DNA from: Caprella mutica
Taxonomy: Eukaryota; Arthropoda; Malacostraca; Amphipoda; Caprellidae
NCBI GenBank assembly: GCA_947561585.1
Contig: CANNZV010002306.1
Location: forward strand, 1-64,000
Direction of reading: 5' to 3'
Length of the DNA stretch: 64,000 bases
The position numbers were made by a program, and so were the translations under genes. Of this stretch, positions 1 through 9,628 are shown in pieces. The first letter of the stretch is position 1. Each line of letters starts with the position of its first letter. The notes below the pieces were generated by a model. That model ran no database searches, was not told where the DNA came from, and saw only the letters and a program-made list of their open reading frames with translations.

Positions 1-742
1 ATTCAGATCAATAAAAAAATAACTGAATTACGAAATAAATTACTGAATTTCGGAGAATTTTCCGTCATTTGTATTTTTTTCGGCTGTGTGATTCTGGTTT
101 CCGTATATTTTGCTTTTCCAGAAATTGGCAGCTTAATATATAAAGTTTACAGGTTAATATAATTAAATTAAGTACACGAATACATTTTTAAACTAGAATT
201 ATAATGTAATCATCAATTGGCGGTTAAAATTTTTCATTGATGTATTTTTCGCAATGCATATTTATACGAATACCCGTTATTAACGTAGCAATAATAGCAA
301 TATTCTTTGCTGAAATATTTTATATTAGCGTGACATTGAAACACGCTGATAGGTTTTTCGCATATGTATTTATAAATATCTTATAATATTCTATTTACCG
401 TAATAAACACTCTTCTGTACTTTATTATTTAATGCATGCTAATATTTTGATCGTATATTTTTGATTAGTTTCATGTTGAAAAAGTTCCTAGCCAAAAAAA
501 AAATAACTATGATTAAATACAATAAAAATCATATTTGTCTACTTGAAAACTACCAGGAAGAAAATTTGAAATAAAGTCACACAATAAATACTAGAAGTCA
601 AGAGAGTCTTTATTAGTCTTTACAACTCATCACTTGATTTAATTAGAATATACTGACAACAAACATGTACTTTGAATAGATAATTATCTAAAGATATCAA
701 ATTATTCCTATTTTTTCTATCTTTACATTCTTTTACATAATC
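1..742. other. AT-rich sequence, no gene seen
   Basis: I see no open frame with coding character, no RNA gene and no clear repeat. It is AT-rich spacer leading into the 21-bp minisatellite. Confidence 0.6.
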
Positions 743-754
743 TTGTCATGTCAT

Positions 755-2300
755 ATAAATCTAGAGACAACTTGCCCTAATCTAGAGACAACTTGCCCTA
801 ATCTTGAGACAACTTGCCCTAATCTTGAGACAACTTGCCCTAATCTTGAGACAACTTGCCCTAATCTTGAGACAACTTGCCCTAATCTAGAGACAACTTG
901 CCCTAATCTAGAGACAACTTGCCCTAATCTAGAGACAACTTGCCCTAATCTAGAGACAACTTGCCCTAATCTAGAGACAACTTGCCCTAATCTAGAGACA
1001 ACTTGCCCTAATCTAGAGACAACTTGCCCTAATCTAGAGACAACTTGCCCTAATCTAGAGACAACTAGCCCTAATCTAGAGACAACTAGCCCTAATCTAG
1101 AGACAACTCGCCCTAATCTAGAGACAACTTGCCCTAATCTAGAGACAACTTGCCCTAATCTAGAGACAACTTGCCCTAATCTTGAGACAACTTGCCCTAA
1201 TCTTGAGACAACTTGCCCTAATCTTGAGACAACTTGCCCTAATCTTGAGACAACTGACCCTAATCTTGAGACAACTGACCCTAATCTTGAGACAACTGAC
1301 CCTAATCTTGAGACAACTGACCCTAATCTTGAGACAACTGACCCTAATCTTGAGACAACTGACCCTAATCTTGAGACAACTGACCCTAATCTTGAGACAA
1401 CTGACCCTAATCTTGAGACAACTGACCCTAATCTTGAGACAACTGACCCTAATCTTCAGACAACTGACCCTAATCTTCAGACAACTGACCCTAATCTTCA
1501 GACAACTGACCCTAATCTTCAGACAACTGACCCTAATCTTCAGACAACTGATCCTAATCTTCAGACAACTGACCCTAATCTTGAGACAACTGACCCTAAT
1601 CTTGAGACAACTGACCCTAATCTTCAGACAACTGACCCTAATCTTCAGACAACTGACCCTAATCTTCAGACAACTGATCCTAATCTTGAGACAACTGATC
1701 CTAATCTTGAGACAACTGATCCTAGCCTTGAGACAACTGATCCTAGCCTTGAGACAACTGATCCTAGCCTTGAGACAACTGATCCTAGCCTTGAGACAAC
1801 TGATCCTAGCCTTGAGACAACTGATCCTAGCCTTGAGACAACTGATCCTAGCCTTGAGACAACTGATCCTAGCCTTGAGACAACTGATCCTAGCCTTGAG
1901 ACAACTGATCCTAGCCTTGAGACAACTGATCCTAGCCTTGAGACAACTGATCCTAGCCTTGAGACAACTGATCCTAGCCTTGAGACAACTGATCCTAGCC
2001 TTGAGACAACTGATCCTAGCCTTGAGACAACTGATCCTAGCCTTGAGACAACTGATCCTAGCCTTGAGACAACTGATCCTAGCCTTGAGACAACTGATCC
2101 TAGCCTTGAGACAACTGATCCTAGCCTTGAGACAACTGGTCCTAGCCTTGAGACTACTGATCCTAGCCTTGAGACTACTGATCCTAGCCTTGAGACTACT
2201 GATCCTAGCCTTGAGACTACCGATCCTAGCCTTGAGACTACTGATCCTAGCCTTGAGACTACTGATCCTAGCCTTGAGACTACTGATCCTAATCTTGCAG
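755..2300 (+). repeat. 21-bp minisatellite, about 73 copies, ordered variant blocks
   Basis: The unit is 21 bp, of the type CTAGAGACAACTTGCCCTAAT. Because 21 is a multiple of 3 and the unit has no stop in two plus-strand frames, long open frames run through it; one reads as a seven-residue repeat L-E-T-T-x-P-N/S for 524 codons (743-2317). That frame opens with TTG and contains no ATG that I can find, so it is probably not a protein gene. Variants lie in ordered blocks: ACTTGCCC units first, then ACTGACCC, an internal CTTCAGAC block, then ACTGATCCTAGC units, then GAGACTAC units at the end. An AATAAA and a T-run follow immediately (2317-2340). Confidence 0.9.
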
Positions 2301-2317
2301 CTATAGAACGTTTGTAA

Positions 2318-3030
2318 ATAAAGAGTTTTTTTTTTTTTTTATTAGATAGAATGTTATAGATAAATATTAAGTTTTGTAGCTAGCTATTTAGATTTTTTGT
2401 TCAAGTATTTTAATAGATTTTTTAAACGTTTTTTATAGCCTTCAGGGTAATGGAATTTGAGCTGCTATACGTGTCAGGTACCTGAATAAAATATCCTCTT
2501 ACTTGCTAATCATTTCCCTACAATCTATATTAATTAAACTATAGATGAAGCATCCATTTGAATAGTTAGTTTTTATCCAAAAATAGCACTATATTTGTTT
2601 TTCAATAAATCTATTGCTTAAATTTTCAATTATCATGTTTTCTGTTTTTTAGGTAATTATTTACTATAAACTGTTATTCCTCTATTTTTACCGTCTGTCA
2701 TTTCTCCCTATAGTTCCTTGAGTTCATTTTCATTTTGGTTTCTGCAATATTGCCAGAGTGCGCTGGGTCGACACTGTTACCTGTGATATCAGAGTAGTCG
2801 ACCTAGTGCATAGAGCTTAGTTTTACTTCCCCCCTCTTCCATGATGTCTTCTTTCTATTTTCTTGATGGAAAAAGTCATTGAAAATAGGATGCGAGAGTA
2901 TACTGTAAAACCATTAGATAGTAGTAAAAATATATTTCCATTGATTCCGCAGCAAATCTTGACTCACTATAGCTTATATAGTAGATTACTACCATCTTGA
3001 CCCAGGTGACATTTAACATTCCCACTATAA
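2318..3030. other. Spacer, no gene seen
   Basis: AT-rich sequence between two minisatellites with no supported feature. Confidence 0.5.
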
Positions 3031-3044
3031 ATTCACAGTTCTAA

Positions 3045-3815
3045 TTTAGTCTTCTGAAAGTGTTCCATAGGATTCTTCTGACAGTGTTCTAAAGGATTCT
3101 TCTGACAATGTTCCAAAGAAGTTTTCAGAGAATGTTCCAAAAGAGTCTTCAGAAGTTGTTCCAAAGGAGTCTTCAGAAGTTGTCCAAAGGAGTCTTCAAG
3201 TAATGTTCCAAAGAAGTCTTCATGGAATGTTCCAATGAAGTCTTCTTGGAATGTTCCAATGGAGTCTTCATGGAATGTTCCAATGGAGTCTTCGGGGAAT
3301 GTTCCAATGGAGTCTTCGGGGAATGTTCCAATGGAGTCTTCAGGGAATGTTCCAATGGAGTCTTCAGGGAATGCTCCAATGGAGTATTCAGGGAATGTTC
3401 CAATGGAGTCTTCAGGGAATGTTCCAATGGAGTATTCAGGGAATGTTCCTATGGAGTCTTCAAGGAATATTCCAATGGAGTCTTCAGGGAATGTTCCAAT
3501 GGAGTCTTCAGGGAATGTTCCAATGGAGTCTTCAGGGAATGTTCCAATGGAGTCTTCAGGGAATGTTCCAATGGAGTCTTCAAGGAATGTTCCAATGGAG
3601 TCTTCAAGGAATGTTCCAATGGAGTCTTCGGGGAATGTCCCAATGGAGTCTTCGGGGAATGTCCCAATGGAGTCTTCAGGGAATGTTCCAAAGGGAATAT
3701 TCTTGAAGATTCCATTGGAATATTCCTGGAATGTGTCAGTAAAGGAACATTCAGGGGACATTCCAGTGGAACATTCAGGGAACGTTCCAATGGAACGTTC
3801 CTGGAATCTTCTGGG
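3045..3815. repeat. 24-bp minisatellite
   Basis: The unit is 24 bp (type AATGGAGTCTTCAGGGAATG followed by TTCC), about 30 copies, degenerate at both ends. 24 is divisible by 3, so several frames on both strands stay open (for example 3033-3824 minus and 3222-3893 plus). All of these are consequences of the array and none has independent support. The right end (3720-3810) has GGAACATTC/GGAACGTTCC variants that are partly palindromic. Confidence 0.9.
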
Positions 3816-4010
3816 AAGGTTCAATGTTACCTGGGTAGCGCTCCTATTAGTTTAGGAGTTTATGCATATGGTACCTTGAAGGATTTACTATAGCAAAAGG
3901 ACAATACAATCGTCCAACGGATGTTATAATAAGTCAAGCGTTATTCACTATTTGAAGTATCGTTTGAAAGCAGTTAGTTCATATTAGCTAATAAATGTTT
4001 TTGATACTTA

Positions 4011-5084
4011 CTAAACGTTCCTATATGCAATAGATGTGTAAGTTTGTTTATTCACAGCCACATTGATACAATGTTTCATCGAGAAGAACATTGACGAAGA
4101 TTTGCTATCTGTTTGGAGTTCCGTCTGAGTGCCCAGAATGCACACAGAATCTATGAGAGAATTGTGTTGAGTGAATATGAATCTATCACAGACTTTTTGA
4201 CATAGGGAATAAAGCAAATAATTTAATAGTTGATAAGGTATTAAATATTCGAATAATAATAGAAATGACTAGATATTAAATATTCAGAAAATGAATTAAG
4301 AGACTAGGTATTAAATATTCGGAAAATAAATAAAGAGATTAGGTATTAAATATTCGGACAATGAATTAAGAGACTAGGTATTAAATATTCGGATATAATA
4401 ATTAAGAGACTAGGTATTAAATATTCGAATAATAATATAAATGACTAGGTAATAAATATTTGGACAAAAAATTAAGAGACTAGGTATTAAATATTCGGAT
4501 TTAATAATTAAGAGACTAGGTATTAAATATTCGAATAATAATATAAATGACTAGGTAATAAATATTCGGACAAAAAATTAAGAGACTAGGTATTAAATAT
4601 TCGGACAATAAATTTAAGAGATTAAGTATTAAATATTCGGACAATATATTAAGAGATTAAGCATTAAATATTCGGACAATGAATTAAGAGATTAGGTATT
4701 AAATATTCACACAATGAATTAAGAGACAAGGTATTAAATATTCGATTAATAATATAAATGACTAGGTAATAAATATTCGGACAATTAATTAAGAGAATAG
4801 ATCTATTCAATATTAGGTTTATCTAAATTATTGTCAAGTTTTTCACCTTGAGAGTAGATATAGGCAGAACAATTTCGTGTTTGACAAATTATGGCACAAA
4901 TACCATCCGTAATCATTTCTTTTACTTCTGATGAATCGTGAAACCAGTCGGCCAAACCTTCTTTGATGTAGTCGCTTTTCACTGTCAAATCATTGCATGG
5001 TTTTTGTGCCGAATCACAGATCCAGTGACTGAATGCACAGCCAAAAACTCCCAAAGGGAGCAATAGTTTGAATATTTTAAGCAT
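4011..5084 (-). CDS. Putative small secreted PAN/apple-like protein, two exons
   Basis: I propose exon 1 = 5084-4847 and exon 2 = 4192-4011 on the minus strand, 139 codons plus stop. Exon 1 starts with ATG and a hydrophobic signal peptide (about residues 1-19, MLKIFKLLLPLGVFGCAFS). It then has cysteines and a C-x3-C-x4-C block (GICAIICQTRNCSAYIYS), as in PAN/apple domains and in the larger proteins at 40, 50.7 and 58.4 kb. The frame crosses an AAG|GTGAA donor-like site at 4847/4846. A T-rich tract ending AAAAAG|TC at 4192 restores phase exactly (phase 1) and adds a cysteine-containing tail (SVCILG, then KHCINV). The proposed intron holds the 35-bp minisatellite. PAN domains bind proteins or carbohydrates; the ligand is unknown. 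If the splice is wrong, exon 1 alone is a 93-residue ORF. The splice model is inference. Confidence 0.45.
4215..4800. repeat. 35-bp AT-rich minisatellite inside the proposed intron
   Basis: About 16 units of the type GACTAGGTATTAAATATTCG plus a variable AT-rich tail (ACAATGAATTAAGA and relatives). Tail variants alternate (GGACAATGAATTAAGAGA versus AATAATAATATAAATGA), giving a partial higher-order pattern. Confidence 0.85.
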
Positions 5085-5469
5085 TTGGATTATAGTAACA
5101 ATGCTTTGTCTATTGTAAAAAGTAAACTTGACTATTATAGGATTTCAGTTTTGTTAATTACTCTTATTGTACACATAAAAAGAGCTATAAAGAAGGAGAA
5201 TAAATATTTCTTTGTTTTATAAATTAATATATGTTAGTAATTTTAATAATTTGAAATTATAAAACAATTTTATGATTGAAGATATATGAGAATAATATAT
5301 TTTCATACATTCAACATCCAATTGAAATTTATTACAGAGGTACAGATCTCACAACCGAACCACTCCCACTATTTCTAATTAATAGTCAGTTACTTTCTGA
5401 TAGTGACAAACGGAATGTTTATTATTCCTAATTACTGACAATATTTCCTATTGAATTTAAAATTGGTGG
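5085..5469. other. Upstream region of the PAN-like gene; no other gene seen
   Basis: AT-rich sequence between the 5' end of the minus-strand gene and the Penelope-like remnant. I cannot define a promoter. Confidence 0.4.
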
Positions 5470-6122
5470 AGTTGAACTGATACCTTGCAATAATTATATG
5501 TTTGAAAATAAAAATTATCTAAATATACAAAGGACTGCAAAGGGTAAAAAAAATGGCACCTTGTTTCGCCACACTAACTAATAATGACCCACACAATATA
5601 CAGGAAAGATATTTTAGATATTTCGTTGTTATTTTTCTAATCTGGAATAATATATGGGGTAATTACGAAGACTTCATTTCTAAATTGAATAATCTCGACG
5701 ATAAATTAGAATTCATCTGCGATAAAAGTGGTGACACTGTTAATTTCTTAGATATTAAAATATACAAAACCAATGATTATTCATTAAAATTGGATATATT
5801 TTATAAAGAGACTGATTGTAAATAATATCTTAATTGTAAATCCAATCACCCTAGGCACATTAAAAATAATATACCCTTCAACTTGGCAAGAAGAATTAAT
5901 ACAATCGTATCAGAAAAATCATATAAAACAAGAAAGATTAGAAGAATTAGAAACATATTTAAATGCATGTAATCTCCCAAAGAAATTAATTAACGCAGGA
6001 ATCAAAAGAGCGAAAATTATCCAACGAAATGATCTGTTGTCTGGAAATAAAAACTGTGACTCGGAAAAAATAAAATAACCTATATAACAACATACAATCC
6101 TACTATTGAGGATAACTATCAA
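5470..6122 (+). pseudogene. Penelope-like element, left part: reverse transcriptase remnant
   Basis: The plus-strand reading has hallmarks of Penelope-like retroelements. A block like ...FENK.YL.I..TA.G.KMAP runs across about 5500-5565, followed by RYF..IFLIW, a FLDI.IYK block, an FYKETD block and an SNHPRHIKNNIP block (to about 5870), then a linker rich in R-L-E-E-L. There is a frameshift at the A-run 5546-5552 and in-frame stops from 5823 on. The catalytic aspartate pair expected after RYF is replaced by two valines (GTT GTT), so it would be inactive regardless. The element is interrupted at 6122/7737 by a foldback-type insertion; its reading resumes at 7745. The 5' end is not defined. Confidence 0.7.
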
Positions 6123-6130
6123 AGGTGCTA

Positions 6131-6335
6131 GGAAAATTGCCACCCGGAAAATTGCCATTGAGGAAAATTGCCACTGTGGGAAGATTGCCACTGTGGGAAG
6201 ATTGCCACCCGGGAAATTGCCACTGGGAAGATTGCCACCGGGAAAACTGCCATGGTGGGTAGATTGCCACCCGGAAATTGACATTGAGGAAAATTGCCAC
6301 TGTGAGAAGATTGCCACCCGGAAAATTGCCACAGT
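6131..6335 (+). repeat. Left minisatellite arm of element A
   Basis: Degenerate 15-20 bp units centred on AAAATTGCCAC and GAAGATTGCCAC, in the orientation opposite to the array at 7578-7715. Confidence 0.85.
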
Positions 6336-6790
6336 ACATTCATACTAAATTTTTTTTTCGAAAATCACACAAATCATAGGTACTAAATGTAATGTTGATC
6401 TGAATTTAATATATAAGAGTTTTTACAATGTGTACATCTCATTTTGACAAGTTATATGATCTAAGTGAATTCTTCCGTCGGTGGGTGTGAGTGTACTGAT
6501 ACGCAATTAATTCTTAGCTTAATGTGTTTAATTGTTCCCTGAAGAGATAAAGCCATTTAAAGGTTCTCTACTCTACTAGTTTGACGTCAAGTTATCTTCT
6601 CTCCTTCAAAAGTGCTCTACTAAAATGTAATTAGTATCTTTTTTATGAAACTGGTCTCTCTATAATGTTTAGTTTTGTATACAGTATAGTAAAGGTAAAG
6701 TAAAAAATTAATCTCGAATTTAACTGCTTATAACTTTGGAAAAAATCGTTAATTTAATTCTTTTTGTATTATATTATATTATAATCACTT

Positions 6791-6999
6791 AGAAAAACGA
6801 CTTCAAATTGGTAATATTTTCCTTTTCTCAGCATTATGTTGAAAAACAGGAGTATAAAGGTTAGTTACACATAACTGCTTTCCAGGAAAAAGTTGTACAA
6901 AATCCTAATACTATTGTTTCCTATTTTGTATGTTTTCTATTTTATATTATAACTTTAATGCTGAGAGAATTACAATATTACCAATTTCAAGTTATTTTT
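6791..6999. repeat. Inverted repeat (hairpin) inside element A
   Basis: The arm at 6791-6836 (contains CTTCAAATTGGTAATATT and CTCAGCATTA) is inverted at 6956-6999 (TAATGCTGAGAG and AATATTACCAATTTCAAG). It is probably a small palindromic element nested in the core. Confidence 0.6.
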
Positions 7000-7577
7000 T
7001 GGGCTCAATGCAATGAAATGAAGTAAAATATATTTATTTATTTGAAAGTAATAATCAGTATAATTCGGGTGTTCGTTTTTGTGGTCCATACTGTAGTGTA
7101 TCGTTACATTTTTTTGCACGATCCATACTGATCTGGTTACAGATTAATTATTTCTACGATTACATAGTTAAAGTAGCTTTCATTATATAACTGAAGGGTG
7201 TTCTATCTATTTCTTAGTTTCTCTTTCCTATCCGCAAATGTAGATGTTGTTGATTGTGTCTCCCTCTCTCAATCATTGAATCATACGATAAATAGTTACG
7301 TCATAGACAATAAAAGTCAAGAAATTTCAGTAACTCAAATCAATTGGTTACTAAATTATGCTTAAATATTTCAAACCGAAATGTGCCTCTCAGGCTCATT
7401 GATCGTGCCATGGTTAAATAGTTTTTTTAAACTTGTAAATGAAAGATGAACGCACAGTGAAAATTTTATTTACATAAAATTCGAATACTTTTGTACTTTT
7501 TGTCAGTTCGTTATTTTTAAAGAGTAAAATAATTGTTTAGTTGGTTAATATATATATAATGTTAATATATGTTATAG

Positions 7578-7715
7578 TGGCAATTATCACAGTGGCCATT
7601 TTTCCTCAGTGGCAATTTTTTGGGTGGCAGTTTTCCCACAGTGGCAATTTTCCCAGTGGCACTCTTCCCAGTGGCAATTTTCCCACAGTGGATGTTTTCT
7701 TGGGGACAATCTTCC
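7578..7715 (-). repeat. Right minisatellite arm of element A
   Basis: Units of the type GTGGCAATTTTCCCACA, the inverse complement of the left arm. Confidence 0.85.
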
Positions 7716-7736
7716 TAGTGTCAATTTTACGCGCAT

Positions 7737-8285
7737 ACTATCAAGCAACATCATATGTATGTTTTTCTCAAAAAAATAAAATACTCCTTCACTAAAAAGT
7801 AAATTCGAAAATATAATATTAATTAATACTAAAAGACAACCAAAAAATCTAACACAGCTTCTTATCACTGCTAAATTTGGTAATAAATAATTTCCTCAAG
7901 TTAATAAATGCTCAGAAGGAAGATGCCAACTTTGCAATAATATACTTGAAGGTGATACATTCTATTTTAATAATTTTGAAGTTAAATAAGATTTAATATG
8001 AATTATATAACTAAAGTTTGTATATATGGAATTAAATGTGGAAACTGTAACTATACGAATATCGGTGAAACAACAAATCTCCACCTTAGATTTTATCTCC
8101 ACAAACAACATATACGAGAAAATAAACAATTTTTAGTAACCGAACTTATTAATCATTTATAGTGGGGGTAATTTTAAAATCATTTCAATTTATAAATGAA
8201 TTACGAAGATGAATTCGAAAGAACGAATAAAAAAAGCTACTTTATGAAAAATAGAATCCAGAATTAAATAGAAAAATATAACTTA
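7737..8285 (+). pseudogene. Penelope-like element, right part: GIY-YIG endonuclease remnant
   Basis: The reading resumes after the duplicated ACTATCAA. It has a CSEGRCQLC block (about 7909-7937), matching the cysteine motif that precedes the endonuclease in Penelope-like elements. A degenerate GIY-YIG domain follows (about 8010-8170): YGIKCGNCNY, TNIGETTN and a following LR..LHKQH block. The usual YIG triplet reads NIG. Several stops and frameshifts are present, so this is a dead copy. Bases 8286-8305 resemble one unit of the element A minisatellite (ATTGCCACCGGGAAAAC). Confidence 0.65.
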
Positions 8286-8419
8286 TATTGCCACCGGGAA
8301 AACTAGGTACACCGAGAACAAAATACCACAATTCAGCTAACTATCAGGTTTAGGAACAGAGAGCGGCACACGTCTTACTTGACTGGTGGTCAGAGTTAAT
8401 GTGAAGGCCAATATGCTGG

Positions 8420-8565
8420 TGACATGTATTTTCCACCCCGGAATATTCCACCAAAGTATATTCCACCCCGTTAAATTCCACCTCGGTAAATTCCACTCTG
8501 GTATATTCCACCAGGGTATATTCCATCCGGTATATTCCAACCCAGTAAGTTCCACCCCACTTTAT
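8420..8565 (+). repeat. Left minisatellite arm of element B
   Basis: About 9 units of 14-17 bp, TATTCCACC plus a variable part. Short open frames across it (8386-8604 and its antisense) are array artefacts. Confidence 0.8.
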
Positions 8566-8979
8566 GGGATATGTTTGTTAATATTGATATTAATCATTCA
8601 TTAATATTTAATATAAAACTAGGTAACTTTCATTATCATTGTAGAAAATTAAACCTTGTGATGACCAATCACAAGCTGTAAATTTTTCACTACACTTTTT
8701 TTAGAACAACAGAAAGAAAGGTTGTGTGAACGCTTTTTATCAGTTGATGTATTTTATTTTCAATCACAAGCTGATTTTCTTCACTATCGCTAAAGCAAAA
8801 GCGATATTAACCGCAATATGATGTGTTATATTACTTCTTGTTATTTTTACTTTATTCAAAATTTGGTATTTTGACTTCGAGTAAAAGTGGTGTAAAATGG
8901 TTCTGACCAATTTTTTTTACCATGAGGTTTTTAACGGGAATGGAGAATTATTGCATAGGGTTTTAAAACTGGGGGGATC
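8566..8979. other. Core of element B, left of the LTR element
   Basis: AT-rich sequence with no gene. It contains a small direct repeat of the word AATCACAAGCTG (8668 and 8762). Confidence 0.4.
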
Positions 8980-8984
8980 ATTGC

Positions 8985-9149
8985 TGTAATATTCATATTA
9001 TTTATTCTATTAATTAAGAAATCTATTTATATGCCCTGTATCCATGTTACTTACAATACCTTTATTATTACTGTCTTTACTCTAATAAATTACTTATATT
9101 ATGCTGGAATCGGATTATGATAATAACCTACAACTCTTGAATTATTATA
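8985..9149 (+). repeat. 5' LTR (165 bp)
   Basis: Starts TGTAATATTC, ends TTATTATA. It matches 12480-12644 except for A/G in ATTAATTA(A/G)GAAATC and T/A near the end (GAATTATT against GAAATATT). Confidence 0.9.
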
Positions 9150-9150
9150 T

Positions 9151-9167
9151 TGGCGACAAATTGGAAC
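9151..9167 (+). promoter_or_regulatory. Putative primer-binding site
   Basis: TGGCGACAAATTGGAAC lies one base after the 5' LTR; the TGG start fits pairing with a tRNA 3' CCA. I cannot assign the tRNA. Confidence 0.5.
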
Positions 9168-9609
9168 ATTTGTAGCAAATGAAGAAATTACCTCTGCTGG
9201 AGCAAGATGGAAAAAATATTTGGCAAGATTTGAAAGCATGCTGAAAGCATACAAAATAGAAGAAGAGGAACAGAAGATAGCACTGATGCTTCACAATGGA
9301 GGAGAGGAACTCTTTGAAATATATTGTTCTCTGCCCAATAATATATGTGACACCTTTGCTGAACCAATTACTCTACTCAACAACCATTTCTGCCCCAGAA
9401 AAAGTGAAGAATTTGAGGATATCAAATTCAGGAAAGCTGTTCAAGGACGAGATGAAAATATTGACATTTTTCACACTCGCCTAAGGAAAATAGCTGCAAA
9501 ATGTGAATTTCATGATACTGACAATGAAATTAAAATACAGCTTATACAAGGATGCACCTCACATCAGTTGAGATTAAAGGCACTGCAGGAGTCTCTTAAG
9601 AACAAATGA
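9159..9609 (+). CDS. gag-like capsid fragment of the LTR element
   Basis: An open frame with no stop runs in the phase of the ATG at 9220 and also upstream of it from about 9159. The block around W-K-K-Y-L-A-R-F-E, EEQKIALMLHNGGEE and the later FHTRLRKIA and IKIQLIQGC blocks resemble capsid regions of invertebrate Ty3/Gypsy gag proteins. It ends at TGA 9607-9609 and the zinc knuckle follows in another frame, so sequence is missing between them. Its six glutamine codons are all CAR (four CAG, two CAA), which contrasts sharply with pol downstream. Confidence 0.6.
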
Positions 9610-9628
9610 TAACACGAAAGAAAATAAA

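Larger units (their letters stand above)
6123..7736. mobile_element. Foldback-type element A with minisatellite arms, inserted in the Penelope-like element
   Basis: The 8-bp sequence ACTATCAA occurs at 6115-6122 and at 7737-7744, and the interrupted Penelope-like reading continues in frame across the two copies. This marks the exact insertion. The left end carries a tandem array of GAAAATTGCCAC(TGTGG) units (about 6131-6335); the right end carries the same units inverted (about 7578-7715). The outermost sequences also match as inverted copies around CTAGGAA(A/G)ATTG. Long inverted repeats made of short tandem repeats, with an 8-9 bp target duplication, are the hallmark of Drosophila FB (foldback) elements. 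I see no transposase inside, so it is presumably non-autonomous. Confidence 0.75.

Noticed and set aside
743..2317. 524-codon ORF as a repetitive threonine-rich protein gene
   Set aside because: The frame opens with TTG, has no ATG, and is kept open by a 21-bp array; other frames are open as well.
3033..3893. Overlapping ORFs on both strands at 3.0-3.9 kb
   Set aside because: All are products of a 24-bp array whose length is a multiple of three.
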